Of a stretch of 64,000 nt of DNA, positions 53,421 through 60,936 are shown piece after piece (position 1 is the first letter of the stretch; each line of letters opens with the position of its first letter). The position numbers and the translations under genes are program-made. Source of the stretch: Lachnospiraceae bacterium (GTDB lineage Bacteria > Bacillota > Clostridia > Lachnospirales > Lachnospiraceae). Below the pieces are notes generated by a model. That model had not been told where the DNA came from. It saw only the letters and a list, made by a program, of their open reading frames with translations, and searched no databases. The DNA is taken from contig JAFXFO010000003.1 in assembly GCA_017520425.1 (NCBI GenBank), forward strand, positions 1-64,000, read 5' to 3'.

Positions 53421-53864
53421 TTACTCCACCACTACCGTTCCGTCTTCCTTCACGGTGATGGTCATGTCATCCTTTACATAGTTCAAAAACTCTTCGCCCA
53501 GGCTGTCAATAACCGGCATGCTTACCTCATCCAACCATACATCTGCCAGCACGGCACCTGCTGCCGCCAGGGAATCAATGGGCTCGGAAAACAGCATACA
53601 TGCAGGCTGTCTCTTCATGGAGCAGGCACAGTACAGTACCAAGCCTCCGGTGGTAGAACCAATGGTACGGGGCAGACACAATGCCTTTCCGGCCATCTGC
53701 TTACCGTAAAGATCCGGATTGTTCTGGTCACCGCAGGTGGCCTTCTTATCACCAAACTGTAATGCTTTCTGGAATGAAGCCAGTGTATTTAAGCCACCGT
53801 GAGAAACCACTGCGGGAGCAGATACGGTACCGGGAGCTACGATTCTTCCTTTAAACTCTTTCAT
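53421..53864 (-). CDS. Aconitase X, small (swivel) subunit
   Basis: 147 residues, DUF126/AcnX swivel domain. Typical GRIVAPGTVSAPAVVSHGGLN start and GSTTGGLVLYCA (about 68-79). Pairs with the large subunit whose stop shares a base with its start (ATGA). Related pairs dehydrate cis-3-hydroxy-L-proline in bacteria or mevalonate phosphate in archaea. Confidence 0.88.
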   Translation of the reverse strand: MKEFKGRIVAPGTVSAPAVVSHGGLNTLASFQKALQFGDKKATCGDQNNPDLYGKQMAGKALCLPRTIGSTTGGLVLYCACSMKRQPACMLFSEPIDSLAAAGAVLADVWLDEVSMPVIDSLGEEFLNYVKDDMTITVKEDGTVVVE

Positions 53865-55141
53865 TACTTGCCACCTCCCTTGGTAATCTGCTCTAAGATT
53901 TCAGCATCTGTATAATATCTGGCGCTGGTATAGGTACGCAGCTTATTGCTGGAGGTGATAACCGGCATCTTCTCACTCAACGGATTATTCATATACATGA
54001 GAGGACAGATGTAAGAAGTAATCACTCCGGTTTCCTTCAAGATAGCCGCATAGGGTGTTTCCTCAAACTTCTTTAACACTGCGGGTGCTGCTGTAAATAC
54101 GGTAGGAATACAAACCTTGGTTTTTCCTTCTGCCTTTAATGCTTCCTGAATCTTCCCCGTCCAATCAGTCAGCTGCTCCAGACTCATATGAGGACAGCCC
54201 ATGAAGCAAAGCTTAGGTCTGGCTTCCTTGTTCTTCCAAATCACAGGATAGCTCTTATACACTCTTTCCAGTTCTGCATCATCTACCACATAAACCTGTG
54301 CGCCCTCTTCAATCAGGCTTTCACCCATCTGAACAGCCTCGGGAGTGATATTTTCCACATGATACAAGCCCACCGCACCGTTGGAAGCAGTCGCTGCACC
54401 AAAGTCCTTTAAATAAGTCTTTGCGGCATCATTCAACTCTCCGCCAAGCCACTTATCCAAACCTACGATATAAGGCACATCTTCCATGACCTTCATACCG
54501 ATGGCTGAGCCTAAAAGCTGTGCCTCCGGCTTCTTAGTGGTTTCAATCTTTACAATCCATTTTGCCTTTCTGCCCTCATCGGTAAGCAACCCGAAATAGG
54601 GCACATAACCCAGTACGGAACCCATCAAATCGATGATACCGGAGTTACGGTTACATCTGGCACCTAATACGGAATTGGCATATACTACAGCAGAAGATTC
54701 GGACCAGGAAAGCACCTCGCCCATGGCAGGGGTATTGCCCACCTCATCCATATAGCAGGTACAGGTAAATGCATCCTTTTCCATCAGCCCCAGCTGATTT
54801 AACTGTACTTCATACTCCTCCTGTCTGGAATACATAAAGTTCTTAAAGATAAAGTTCTGTAAGAAATTACTTGGTACGTTAGAGTCCAAGGGTCTTGGGT
54901 CTGCAGAAAACTTCTGGGTGGAAAGATTGCCTGCCTCAATCAGCTTATCCATCAGCTCATATACGGGCTTTAATGCCTTCAATCCAAAAGAAGTAACCAA
55001 ATGATTGTACTTGCTGGTCACAGGCACCATAGCATCTGCTCCAAAAAGCTCACCATAGCGGATTAATGTTTTCATGATACGTGCCAGCACATCGCCTTTT
55101 TCGCCATCCAATATGGCCTGTTGTTCTTTTGTTAAATTCAC
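53864..55141 (-). CDS. Aconitase X, large catalytic subunit
   Basis: 425 residues, DUF521. MNLTKEQQAILDGEKGDVLARIMKTL start, the GCNRNSGIIDLMGS-type region (CNRNSG), CFMGCPHMS and TSYICPLMYMNNPL carry the cluster-binding cysteines. Dehydratase of a hydroxy acid; the bacterial precedent is cis-3-hydroxy-L-proline. No proline-pathway gene is adjacent; the next gene upstream is a flavin enoate reductase, so a different hydroxy-acid route is possible. Confidence 0.88.
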   Translation of the reverse strand: MNLTKEQQAILDGEKGDVLARIMKTLIRYGELFGADAMVPVTSKYNHLVTSFGLKALKPVYELMDKLIEAGNLSTQKFSADPRPLDSNVPSNFLQNFIFKNFMYSRQEEYEVQLNQLGLMEKDAFTCTCYMDEVGNTPAMGEVLSWSESSAVVYANSVLGARCNRNSGIIDLMGSVLGYVPYFGLLTDEGRKAKWIVKIETTKKPEAQLLGSAIGMKVMEDVPYIVGLDKWLGGELNDAAKTYLKDFGAATASNGAVGLYHVENITPEAVQMGESLIEEGAQVYVVDDAELERVYKSYPVIWKNKEARPKLCFMGCPHMSLEQLTDWTGKIQEALKAEGKTKVCIPTVFTAAPAVLKKFEETPYAAILKETGVITSYICPLMYMNNPLSEKMPVITSSNKLRTYTSARYYTDAEILEQITKGGGK

Positions 55142-55156
55142 GCCTCTTTCCCTCCG

Positions 55157-57211
55157 TTAAATCTTCATGGCTGCTTCATAAGCACCCCAAATGACGGTTC
55201 TTAAGTTGCCTATATCCTTACAATCGCCTACCAGATATACATCCTTGCCCCTCTTCGCCAAAGGATTGGAAATATATCCTGCTGAGCTGATGACACTGTC
55301 GCAGTGAATCTTAATATCCATACCGCTCTTATCCTTACAAAGAATTCTGTCATCCAGTACTTCCTTTAAGGTGGTATTCAGATATACAGGTACCTTATGT
55401 AATGCGAACCACTCTCTCAAATAAGAGCTGTTTGCCAGACAAACACCCTTCTGAGCGACCAAATCGTCCTTCATTTCCACGATAATGGGCTTCTTACCCT
55501 GCAGTGCCAGCTCATAAGCGATTTCACAACCGGTGAGACCGCCACCAATAACAGCTACCGTTTCGCCAACCGGTGTACCTGTCAAATAATCGCAAGCCTC
55601 CACCATCTTCTCGTGTCCCGGTACCTTCTTCAGTACTCTTGCCTTGGAACCGGTAGCCACAATAACAGGTCTGCCGGCAAATTCAGCCACGTCCTTTACC
55701 TCTTTATTCAGCTGTACTTCGATGTCTAAATCCACCATCTGCTTCTTGTACCAAGCCAGCAAGTCACGCAGCTTACCCTTATAGCTTTCCGCACCGGCTG
55801 CTATGAAAGCACCGCCCAGTTCACCGGTCTTTTCACAGATGACAGGGTCATGACCACGCAGCTTCAATACTCGTGCCGCTTCCATACCACCAATACCGCC
55901 ACCGATGATATATACCTTTCTGGGATTGGTGGTAGGTACAATTTTGTGCTTATTTGTCTGCATGGTTTCCGCATTGACCGCACAACGTGCCAGATGCAGG
56001 GAATCACTTAAATCCTGGTCATTGGGAACACCCTTATAATGGCACATATTAAAGCATCCGTTATGACAAAGGATACAAGGACGGATATCCTCTTCTCTGC
56101 CTTCCATCAGCTTGGTCACCCATTCCTGGTCTGCCAGGAATGGACGTGCAAAGCCTGCACCGTCAATACGACCATCCTTAATGGCATCCGCTGCCACTCT
56201 GGGGTCCATACGTCCCGCACAAACCACGGGGATATCTACAAATTTACGGATATGTGCCACATCCTCTAAGTTACAGTTTTCAGGCATGTAAATAGGGGGA
56301 TGTGCCCAGTACCATGCATCGTAGGTACCGTTATCACAGTTCAACATATCATAACCTGCATCCTGAAGATATTTTGCCGCCTTTTCGGACTCTTCCATAT
56401 CACGGCCCACTTCTACGTACTCTTCTCCGGGAAGGGCACCCTGACGGAAGCCCTTGGTCTTGGACTCTACACTATAACGCAGGGAAACAGGGAAATCCTC
56501 TCCGCAGACTCTCTTGATTTCTCTTACGATTTCTACAGCGAAACGATAGCGGTTCTCGAAGCTTCCGCCGTATTCATCTTCACGCTGGTTGATATATTTC
56601 AAAGTAAACTGGTCTAATAAATAGCCCTCATGTACTGCATGGATTTCCACACCATCCACGCCCGCATTCTGAAGTAGCTTCGCGGTCTTACCAAAAGCAG
56701 TGATAAATTGCTGAATTTCTTCTACAGTCATCTCTCTGGAAGGCACCTTATCCGACCAACGGTTGGGGGAAGGACTGGGTGCAGCGGTAATCTTGTCCAG
56801 ATTCATAATGGGCTTAGACAATACATTCAGTGCCTTATTGGTATATAAGGTCTCCATCAGATGGTCGATGGTGAAGGAACGTCCAAATCCGGCAGTCAGC
56901 TGTACAAACAGCTTGGCACCGGTTTCATGAAACTTGGGCATCCATTTCTTCAGCTTACGATACATGCCTCTCTTTCTGTGCAACCACTGACCCAACATAG
57001 GGTTGTACACCGGCTGACAGCCCGGCAGTACCAGACCACAGTTGTTCTTTGCCACTTCCATAATAAATTCGGCCCCCGCCTTATCGAAGTGGTTGATTTC
57101 CATCCAGCCCAAAAGGTTTGTTCCACCCATGGAAGTCATAACTACACGGTTCTTGATTTCACAATTACCGATTTTCCAGGGTGTAAATAAGGGCTCTAAT
57201 CTTTGTTCCAT
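55157..57211 (-). CDS. Old-yellow-enzyme NADH:flavin oxidoreductase
   Basis: 684 residues, three modules: FMN TIM barrel (1-375) with EIHAVHEGYLLDQF (189-202) around the active-site region, an iron-sulfur site (Cys379, Cys382, Cys386, with Cys390 and Cys410 nearby), and a C-terminal pair of Rossmann domains (GGGIGGMEAARVLKLRG about 437-453, VIGGGLTGCEIAYEL). The family includes 2,4-dienoyl-CoA reductase, BaiCD/BaiH and steroid or bilirubin reductases; the exact substrate cannot be told. The unusually long spacing to Cys410 is notable. SD GGAGG. Confidence 0.9.
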   Translation of the reverse strand: MEQRLEPLFTPWKIGNCEIKNRVVMTSMGGTNLLGWMEINHFDKAGAEFIMEVAKNNCGLVLPGCQPVYNPMLGQWLHRKRGMYRKLKKWMPKFHETGAKLFVQLTAGFGRSFTIDHLMETLYTNKALNVLSKPIMNLDKITAAPSPSPNRWSDKVPSREMTVEEIQQFITAFGKTAKLLQNAGVDGVEIHAVHEGYLLDQFTLKYINQREDEYGGSFENRYRFAVEIVREIKRVCGEDFPVSLRYSVESKTKGFRQGALPGEEYVEVGRDMEESEKAAKYLQDAGYDMLNCDNGTYDAWYWAHPPIYMPENCNLEDVAHIRKFVDIPVVCAGRMDPRVAADAIKDGRIDGAGFARPFLADQEWVTKLMEGREEDIRPCILCHNGCFNMCHYKGVPNDQDLSDSLHLARCAVNAETMQTNKHKIVPTTNPRKVYIIGGGIGGMEAARVLKLRGHDPVICEKTGELGGAFIAAGAESYKGKLRDLLAWYKKQMVDLDIEVQLNKEVKDVAEFAGRPVIVATGSKARVLKKVPGHEKMVEACDYLTGTPVGETVAVIGGGLTGCEIAYELALQGKKPIIVEMKDDLVAQKGVCLANSSYLREWFALHKVPVYLNTTLKEVLDDRILCKDKSGMDIKIHCDSVISSAGYISNPLAKRGKDVYLVGDCKDIGNLRTVIWGAYEAAMKI

Positions 57212-57280
57212 TGCAAATACCTCCTTTGTATTTTACCTTCTCTTAATGAATATCATTATCTTCCTCAGCATCTTACCCTG

Positions 57281-57613
57281 TCAGAAGTTTACAACACCAA
57301 ATAAATTTAAAATTCGTAGAATAAGCAATGCCACCAAAAGCACTGCTGAACCGATTACCTTCCCCCAAAATTGCTGTTCTCTTCTTCTGTTTTCTCTCTC
57401 CCAGTAATCATCTACCACCGGATGCATGGACATATCAAACCGCTTAATAGCCTCCAACTCCGTGTCCACTTCCTTTTTCTCTTCGATACGTTCGATCACA
57501 TCCCGGATATTATTGGCAGTACCACACTCCGGACATATCATATCCGCTCCGGTTTCTCCTCTTTTTACCTGAAATTCCTGTTCACAGGAATAACATTTTA
57601 CTACATATATCAT
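57281..57613 (-). CDS. Zinc-ribbon membrane protein, paralog 1
   Basis: 110 residues. Cys7-Cys10 and Cys27-Cys30 form a zinc ribbon; an acidic/basic linker with EAIKRFDMSMHP follows, then one C-terminal membrane helix (about 84-106). The first 45 residues are identical to paralog 2 and even the DNA upstream is nearly identical, so the duplication is recent. Function unknown. Third of three tandem copies in transcript order. Confidence 0.7.
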   Translation of the reverse strand: MIYVVKCYSCEQEFQVKRGETGADMICPECGTANNIRDVIERIEEKKEVDTELEAIKRFDMSMHPVVDDYWERENRRREQQFWGKVIGSAVLLVALLILRILNLFGVVNF

Positions 57614-57645
57614 ATTCTCTCCTTAAATCCTTCCCTTCCTTATCT

Positions 57646-57981
57646 CTAAAAACGACTCGCCAAGTAGCAAATATACACCAAAAGCGCTACCCCCGCCAAA
57701 ATAGTAAAGAGAATAATGCCCAAAACCATTTCAAAAGCAAACTGCACATGTTCATCTAAACTTATGGTTGTTTCGTCAGTAATCACCGGATGTTTGGACA
57801 TATCAAAATCCTTAATCGCCTGCAAGTCCGGATCTATGGGTTTTTCTTCTTCGATTCTCTCAATGACATCCCTGATATTATTGGCAGTACCACACTCCGG
57901 ACATATCATATCCGCTCCGGTTTCTCCTCTTTTTACCTGAAATTCCTGTTCACAGGAATAACATTTTACTACATATATCAT
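57646..57981 (-). CDS. Zinc-ribbon membrane protein, paralog 2
   Basis: 111 residues; same zinc ribbon and linker (AIKDFDMSKHP) as its neighbours, with a different C-terminal membrane part (EMVLGIILFTILAGVALLVYICYL). Middle copy of the tandem triplet. Shares its N-terminal half with paralog 1 and its middle with paralog 3, suggesting gene conversion among copies. Confidence 0.7.
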   Translation of the reverse strand: MIYVVKCYSCEQEFQVKRGETGADMICPECGTANNIRDVIERIEEEKPIDPDLQAIKDFDMSKHPVITDETTISLDEHVQFAFEMVLGIILFTILAGVALLVYICYLASRF

Positions 57982-58012
57982 ATTCTCTCCTTAAAGCATT
58001 CTCTTCTTTGTT

Positions 58013-58354
58013 CTATAAACGACCCGCTATATAGATTATATACCCGAAAAACACTACCACTGCTATTATGATAAAAAGAATGATACCTAAAACAATCCTT
58101 ACTGCCTTGTTTTCTAAGGCAAACTTCATGTATTCTTCCTCACTTAGTTCATTAAGTAATGGATGCTCAGATATATCAAAATCCTTAATAGCCTGCAAAT
58201 CAGGATCTATGGTTTTTTCTTCTTCGATTCTCTCAATGACATCCCTGATATTGTTCACTTTCCCGCAATCAGGGCATATAAAATCTGCACCGTTTTCCTC
58301 TCGTTTTACCTCAAAATTCTTTTCGCAATGAAAGCATTTTACTATGTATTTCAT
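58013..58354 (-). CDS. Zinc-ribbon membrane protein, paralog 3
   Basis: 113 residues. CFHCEKNFEVKREENGADFICPDCG is a diverged ribbon with all four cysteines kept; the linker IERIEEEKTIDPDLQAIKDFDIS matches paralog 2 closely. C-terminal membrane helix about 88-110. First of the three after the DUF1295 gene (19-nt gap). Soluble N-terminus, anchored C-terminus. Confidence 0.7.
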   Translation of the reverse strand: MKYIVKCFHCEKNFEVKREENGADFICPDCGKVNNIRDVIERIEEEKTIDPDLQAIKDFDISEHPLLNELSEEEYMKFALENKAVRIVLGIILFIIIAVVVFFGYIIYIAGRL

Positions 58355-58373
58355 CTTCTCCCCCTCAGAGTTA

Positions 58374-59213
58374 CTAGCCTACCAGCCATTTATACTTGGC
58401 TACACTGTACAAAGGCACCAGGGGAATCAGGATAGGCACTTTCTTCACGTAAGCCTGGTACTCCGGGTCCTCACCGTAGTTACGGTTCTGGCGAAGCTCC
58501 AGTCTTCTGGCACCGCCAAACATAATGTAAACGATACAAATATATCCGAATGCAGCTGCAATCCACTGCCATACGCTGGCGTAGATATTGATACCGGATA
58601 CGAATACACCGGTCCAGAACAATACTTCGCCTAAGTAATTAGGACATCTTACGATTTTATACAAACCACTGTCGCAGAAACGGTTGGGATTTTTCTTTTT
58701 GGCAGCACTTTTCTGCATATCTGCAGTGGACTCCAACAAAATACCCAGTGCCATGATTACTGCACCGATAACCGTCACTATATTGGCATCCGCGAAATCG
58801 CCAAAGCCATCTCTTTTTGCCGCTTCTAATCTGAACAACAGAGGTGATACCTGTAACGCATACAATAAAGCACAGCTGGTCCAAATGCTGATCTTTGCCA
58901 CCATTTTCATGGTAGAGCCATCCTTAATCTCCTTTTTCATAGTACTGCGATAGGATGCACTCTTAATCTCTCGAATCAGCAAGTATCCGCCCAGTCGACA
59001 ACCATATACTAAAAACAGGATGCACATCAATGTAGTACTCCAATCCAATACGCCGAAGTACATGATAAACATTGCCAGTCCCATCACCGCAACTGAGAAG
59101 CCATAGCCCAAGGATATAAAATACACATACTTATAAAATCCCACTGCACTAACCACCAATGCAATGATTACCAGAATAACAAAACCTAATCCAAATGATT
59201 CAAAAAAACCCAT
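58374..59213 (-). CDS. DUF1295 membrane protein (steroid-reductase-like fold)
   Basis: 279 residues, about seven membrane helices. The C-terminal signature NPNRFCDSGLYKIVRCPNYLGEVLFWTG with PEYQAYVKKVP is DUF1295, related to 5-alpha-steroid reductases and isoprenylcysteine methyltransferases; it should bind NADPH or SAM at the cytoplasmic face. Substrate unknown. Leads a co-oriented set with three zinc ribbons, a flavin reductase and aconitase X. SD AAGGAGG. Confidence 0.82.
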   Translation of the reverse strand: MGFFESFGLGFVILVIIALVVSAVGFYKYVYFISLGYGFSVAVMGLAMFIMYFGVLDWSTTLMCILFLVYGCRLGGYLLIREIKSASYRSTMKKEIKDGSTMKMVAKISIWTSCALLYALQVSPLLFRLEAAKRDGFGDFADANIVTVIGAVIMALGILLESTADMQKSAAKKKNPNRFCDSGLYKIVRCPNYLGEVLFWTGVFVSGINIYASVWQWIAAAFGYICIVYIMFGGARRLELRQNRNYGEDPEYQAYVKKVPILIPLVPLYSVAKYKWLVG

Positions 59214-59236
59214 TCTTCTACCTCCTTATATTCCTA

Positions 59237-59326
59237 CTAAACCGGTACAAACATTGACCTAAGCATTCTCAAAATCCCAAAAATAACCAGAATCACAAGT
59301 GCTATCACAATCATTTTTGCCGTCAT
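59237..59326 (-). CDS. Small membrane peptide upstream of DUF1295
   Basis: 29 residues, MTAKMIVIALVILVIFGILR then a short basic/hydrophobic end. One membrane helix. Two GTG codons just upstream (in frame) are alternative starts; SD is weak. It lies 23 nt before the DUF1295 gene and after a plausible promoter. Could be a real small protein or chance. Confidence 0.4.
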   Translation of the reverse strand: MTAKMIVIALVILVIFGILRMLRSMFVPV

Positions 59327-59351
59327 CACCACTTCATTTCCATCTGTATTT

Positions 59352-59380
59352 ATTCTATAATAAAAGCGAGGAAAAAACAA
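59352..59380 (-). promoter_or_regulatory. Promoter of the DUF1295-OYE-AcnX set
   Basis: Minus strand TTGTTT (59375-59380), 17-bp spacer, TAGAAT (59352-59357). It overlaps the downstream arm of the VanW terminator. Confidence 0.5.
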
Positions 59381-59402
59381 CCGATTTGTGTCTTTTCCTC
59401 GC
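59361..59402 (-). terminator. Terminator of the VanW gene
   Basis: Stem GCGAGGAAAA/TTTTCCTCGC with a T-rich tail on the minus strand, 12 nt past the stop. Confidence 0.8.
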
Positions 59403-59413
59403 TTCTCTTCCCA

Positions 59414-60259
59414 TTACATACAAAGGTTTTCTTCCAAAAAGGGTGAATACATCATAATGGCAGAATTCTTCACAATACAGTGTTCCTCCAAGAGCATTCC
59501 GGCTCCATCATACTGCTGTTTGTACAGCTCATTGTGACGGGTATATCCACCCCAGAATTCACTACGCATTTCATGATTTCTCTCTACAATCTCATAACGA
59601 TACTGTGGTGCTCTGGTGACCCGCCATTCTCCCTCCAGATACTCCTCACCCACATGCACAAACAATTGATAAGTATCCTCCGTATTATTTTGAATCATCA
59701 GGTCTCCGTGAGGGTAAAAACAGGTAGCTCCACTCCCAAAGGGCTGAGTTCTGTTGGAATCCGGAAATACATCATATCCATGTCGGTGTCGCTCCACCAC
59801 CGTCAATGGAGTATGTACCGTCATCCAGAAAATCAAATTGGATAACTGACATAATCCGCCACCTACTCCCGGTTCAAAGCCCCCGTTCTTTAAAATCATG
59901 CCCTCCACATATCCTTTTCGGGCAGAAGGCTTTCCAATCAATTTCCAATAACTAAACACTTCGCCGGGACGAATCATGATACCATCTAAACACTGTGCGG
60001 CGATCTTTAAGTTTATCACCTTATTTTCCTGTAGCCACATATCCACATCCTTTAGCTTACGCAATAAAATGGTCTTATGGACATAATAACGGTAAGGTAA
60101 GGGCTCCTCCTGCCTTTCTTTCGCAAAACACCGGTCCATCTTCCACCAAATCCATTTGCGTAACATACCATAATAACATCTTCCCAGCTTAATGCGTAGA
60201 TTGGAACGTTTCTTTGGTCTCTCTACTCCTGCATATGATTTCCATACCTTCTGTTTCAT
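59414..60259 (-). CDS. VanW family protein
   Basis: 281 residues from ATG 60259 (MKQKVWKSYAGVERPKKRS): an AGGAGG lies 6 nt upstream, and the longer reading starts inside the -35 box, so it cannot be right. VanW core: IRPGEVFSYWKLIGKPSARKGYVEGMIL, GGGLCQLSNLIFWMTVHTPLTVVERHRHGYDVFPDSNRTQPFGSGA. Function unknown; VanW-type domains occur in glycopeptide-resistance operons and in many surface proteins. No signal peptide is evident, only a basic N-terminus. Confidence 0.88.
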   Translation of the reverse strand: MKQKVWKSYAGVERPKKRSNLRIKLGRCYYGMLRKWIWWKMDRCFAKERQEEPLPYRYYVHKTILLRKLKDVDMWLQENKVINLKIAAQCLDGIMIRPGEVFSYWKLIGKPSARKGYVEGMILKNGGFEPGVGGGLCQLSNLIFWMTVHTPLTVVERHRHGYDVFPDSNRTQPFGSGATCFYPHGDLMIQNNTEDTYQLFVHVGEEYLEGEWRVTRAPQYRYEIVERNHEMRSEFWGGYTRHNELYKQQYDGAGMLLEEHCIVKNSAIMMYSPFLEENLCM

Positions 60260-60335
60260 AACCTTCCTCCTCATGTTATTTACTATCCCTATGAAAATAT
60301 TACTTGTTTCTACGGGTTTACACTTGTGCACCTCT

Positions 60336-60364
60336 ATATTATCATCACGGTGTACGTCTGTCAA
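60336..60364 (-). promoter_or_regulatory. Promoter of the VanW gene
   Basis: Minus strand TTGACA (60359-60364), 17-bp spacer, TAATAT (60336-60341). Confidence 0.75.
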
Positions 60365-60398
60365 CCCTTTTTATCAAAACATTAATTATCCCAAGAAA

Positions 60399-60427
60399 TA
60401 AAAAAGCGGACCGTTTTCCGATCCACT
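60399..60427 (-). terminator. Terminator of the small coiled-coil gene
   Basis: Hairpin GTGGATCG/CGGTCCGC that pairs fully only as minus-strand RNA (two G-U pairs), followed by TTTTTT. It lies 18 nt past the stop at 60445. Confidence 0.75.
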
Positions 60428-60444
60428 TTCTAATATCATTTTTT

Positions 60445-60681
60445 CTATTCTACTCGCTTTGATTTTTCCTTCAGTTTTTTCAGATACTGAAGCTTCAGTT
60501 CATTTTCTTCCTCTAAACTTTTTATCTCTTCCTTCAGATAATCCACATATTCCCTGGCCAATTTCACACCCCCGCGGACTGCCACATCCGGATGCTGCTC
60601 CATCTCCTCCAGCCACTGTAATAGCGACTTCTCCCTGATTTCATTGTAAGTATTGTCCACGGTTCCGAATATATTTTTCAT
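60445..60681 (-). CDS. Unrecognised 78-residue helical protein
   Basis: From ATG 60681 (MKNIFGTVDNTYNEIREKSL), with GGGAG 9 nt upstream; earlier in-frame Mets overlap the SD. The C-terminal half (EEIKSLEEENELKLQYLKKLKEKS) is a strong coiled coil. The WLEEMEQHPDVAVRGGVKLAREYVDYLKEEIK segment may form a helical bundle. Family not recognised. Confidence 0.55.
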   Translation of the reverse strand: MKNIFGTVDNTYNEIREKSLLQWLEEMEQHPDVAVRGGVKLAREYVDYLKEEIKSLEEENELKLQYLKKLKEKSKRVE

Positions 60682-60758
60682 GGTATTCATCTCCCTATCT
60701 GCATTCATTCAGCTTCTTAATGTATTTTAACACACTTTTCCATTTTGTAAAATTCTTC

Positions 60759-60787
60759 TTGACAGAATATTCCATTGCTGTTATTCT
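60759..60787 (+). promoter_or_regulatory. Promoter upstream of hisD
   Basis: TTGACA (60759-60764), 17-bp spacer, TATTCT (60782-60787). Start near 60795. Confidence 0.75.
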
Positions 60788-60818
60788 AACCTTGATATTA
60801 GACGAAAGGTCTGATCCA

Positions 60819-60860
60819 CGCTTGTTAGGGAAAATTTCCTAACAGGCGTTTTTTATTTTT
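60819..60860 (+). terminator. Terminator between the promoter and hisD
   Basis: CGCTTGTTAGG/CCTAACAGGCG stem (60819-60829, 60838-60848) then TTTTTTATTTTT. It lies about 25 nt after the expected start and 80 nt before hisD, so it is an attenuator or ends a short RNA. Confidence 0.75.
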
Positions 60861-60876
60861 GTTTCACTGCATGCAT

Positions 60877-60888
60877 GGAAACGTTTCC
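60877..60888 (+). promoter_or_regulatory. Palindromic operator before hisD
   Basis: Perfect 12-bp palindrome GGAAACGTTTCC with central CG, LacI/CcpA-like. It lies between the leader terminator and hisD. Confidence 0.5.
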
Positions 60889-60936
60889 GAAACAGAAATA
60901 TACCGGACCTGACATTCTATTAAGGAGGATATGATT

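Noticed and set aside
57500..57980. CRISPR or short tandem repeat
   Set aside because: The repeated DNA is the duplicated 5' half of zinc-ribbon genes, not repeat-spacer units.
60795..60820. Small riboswitch before hisD
   Set aside because: Only about 25 nt lie between the expected start and the terminator, too short for a known aptamer.
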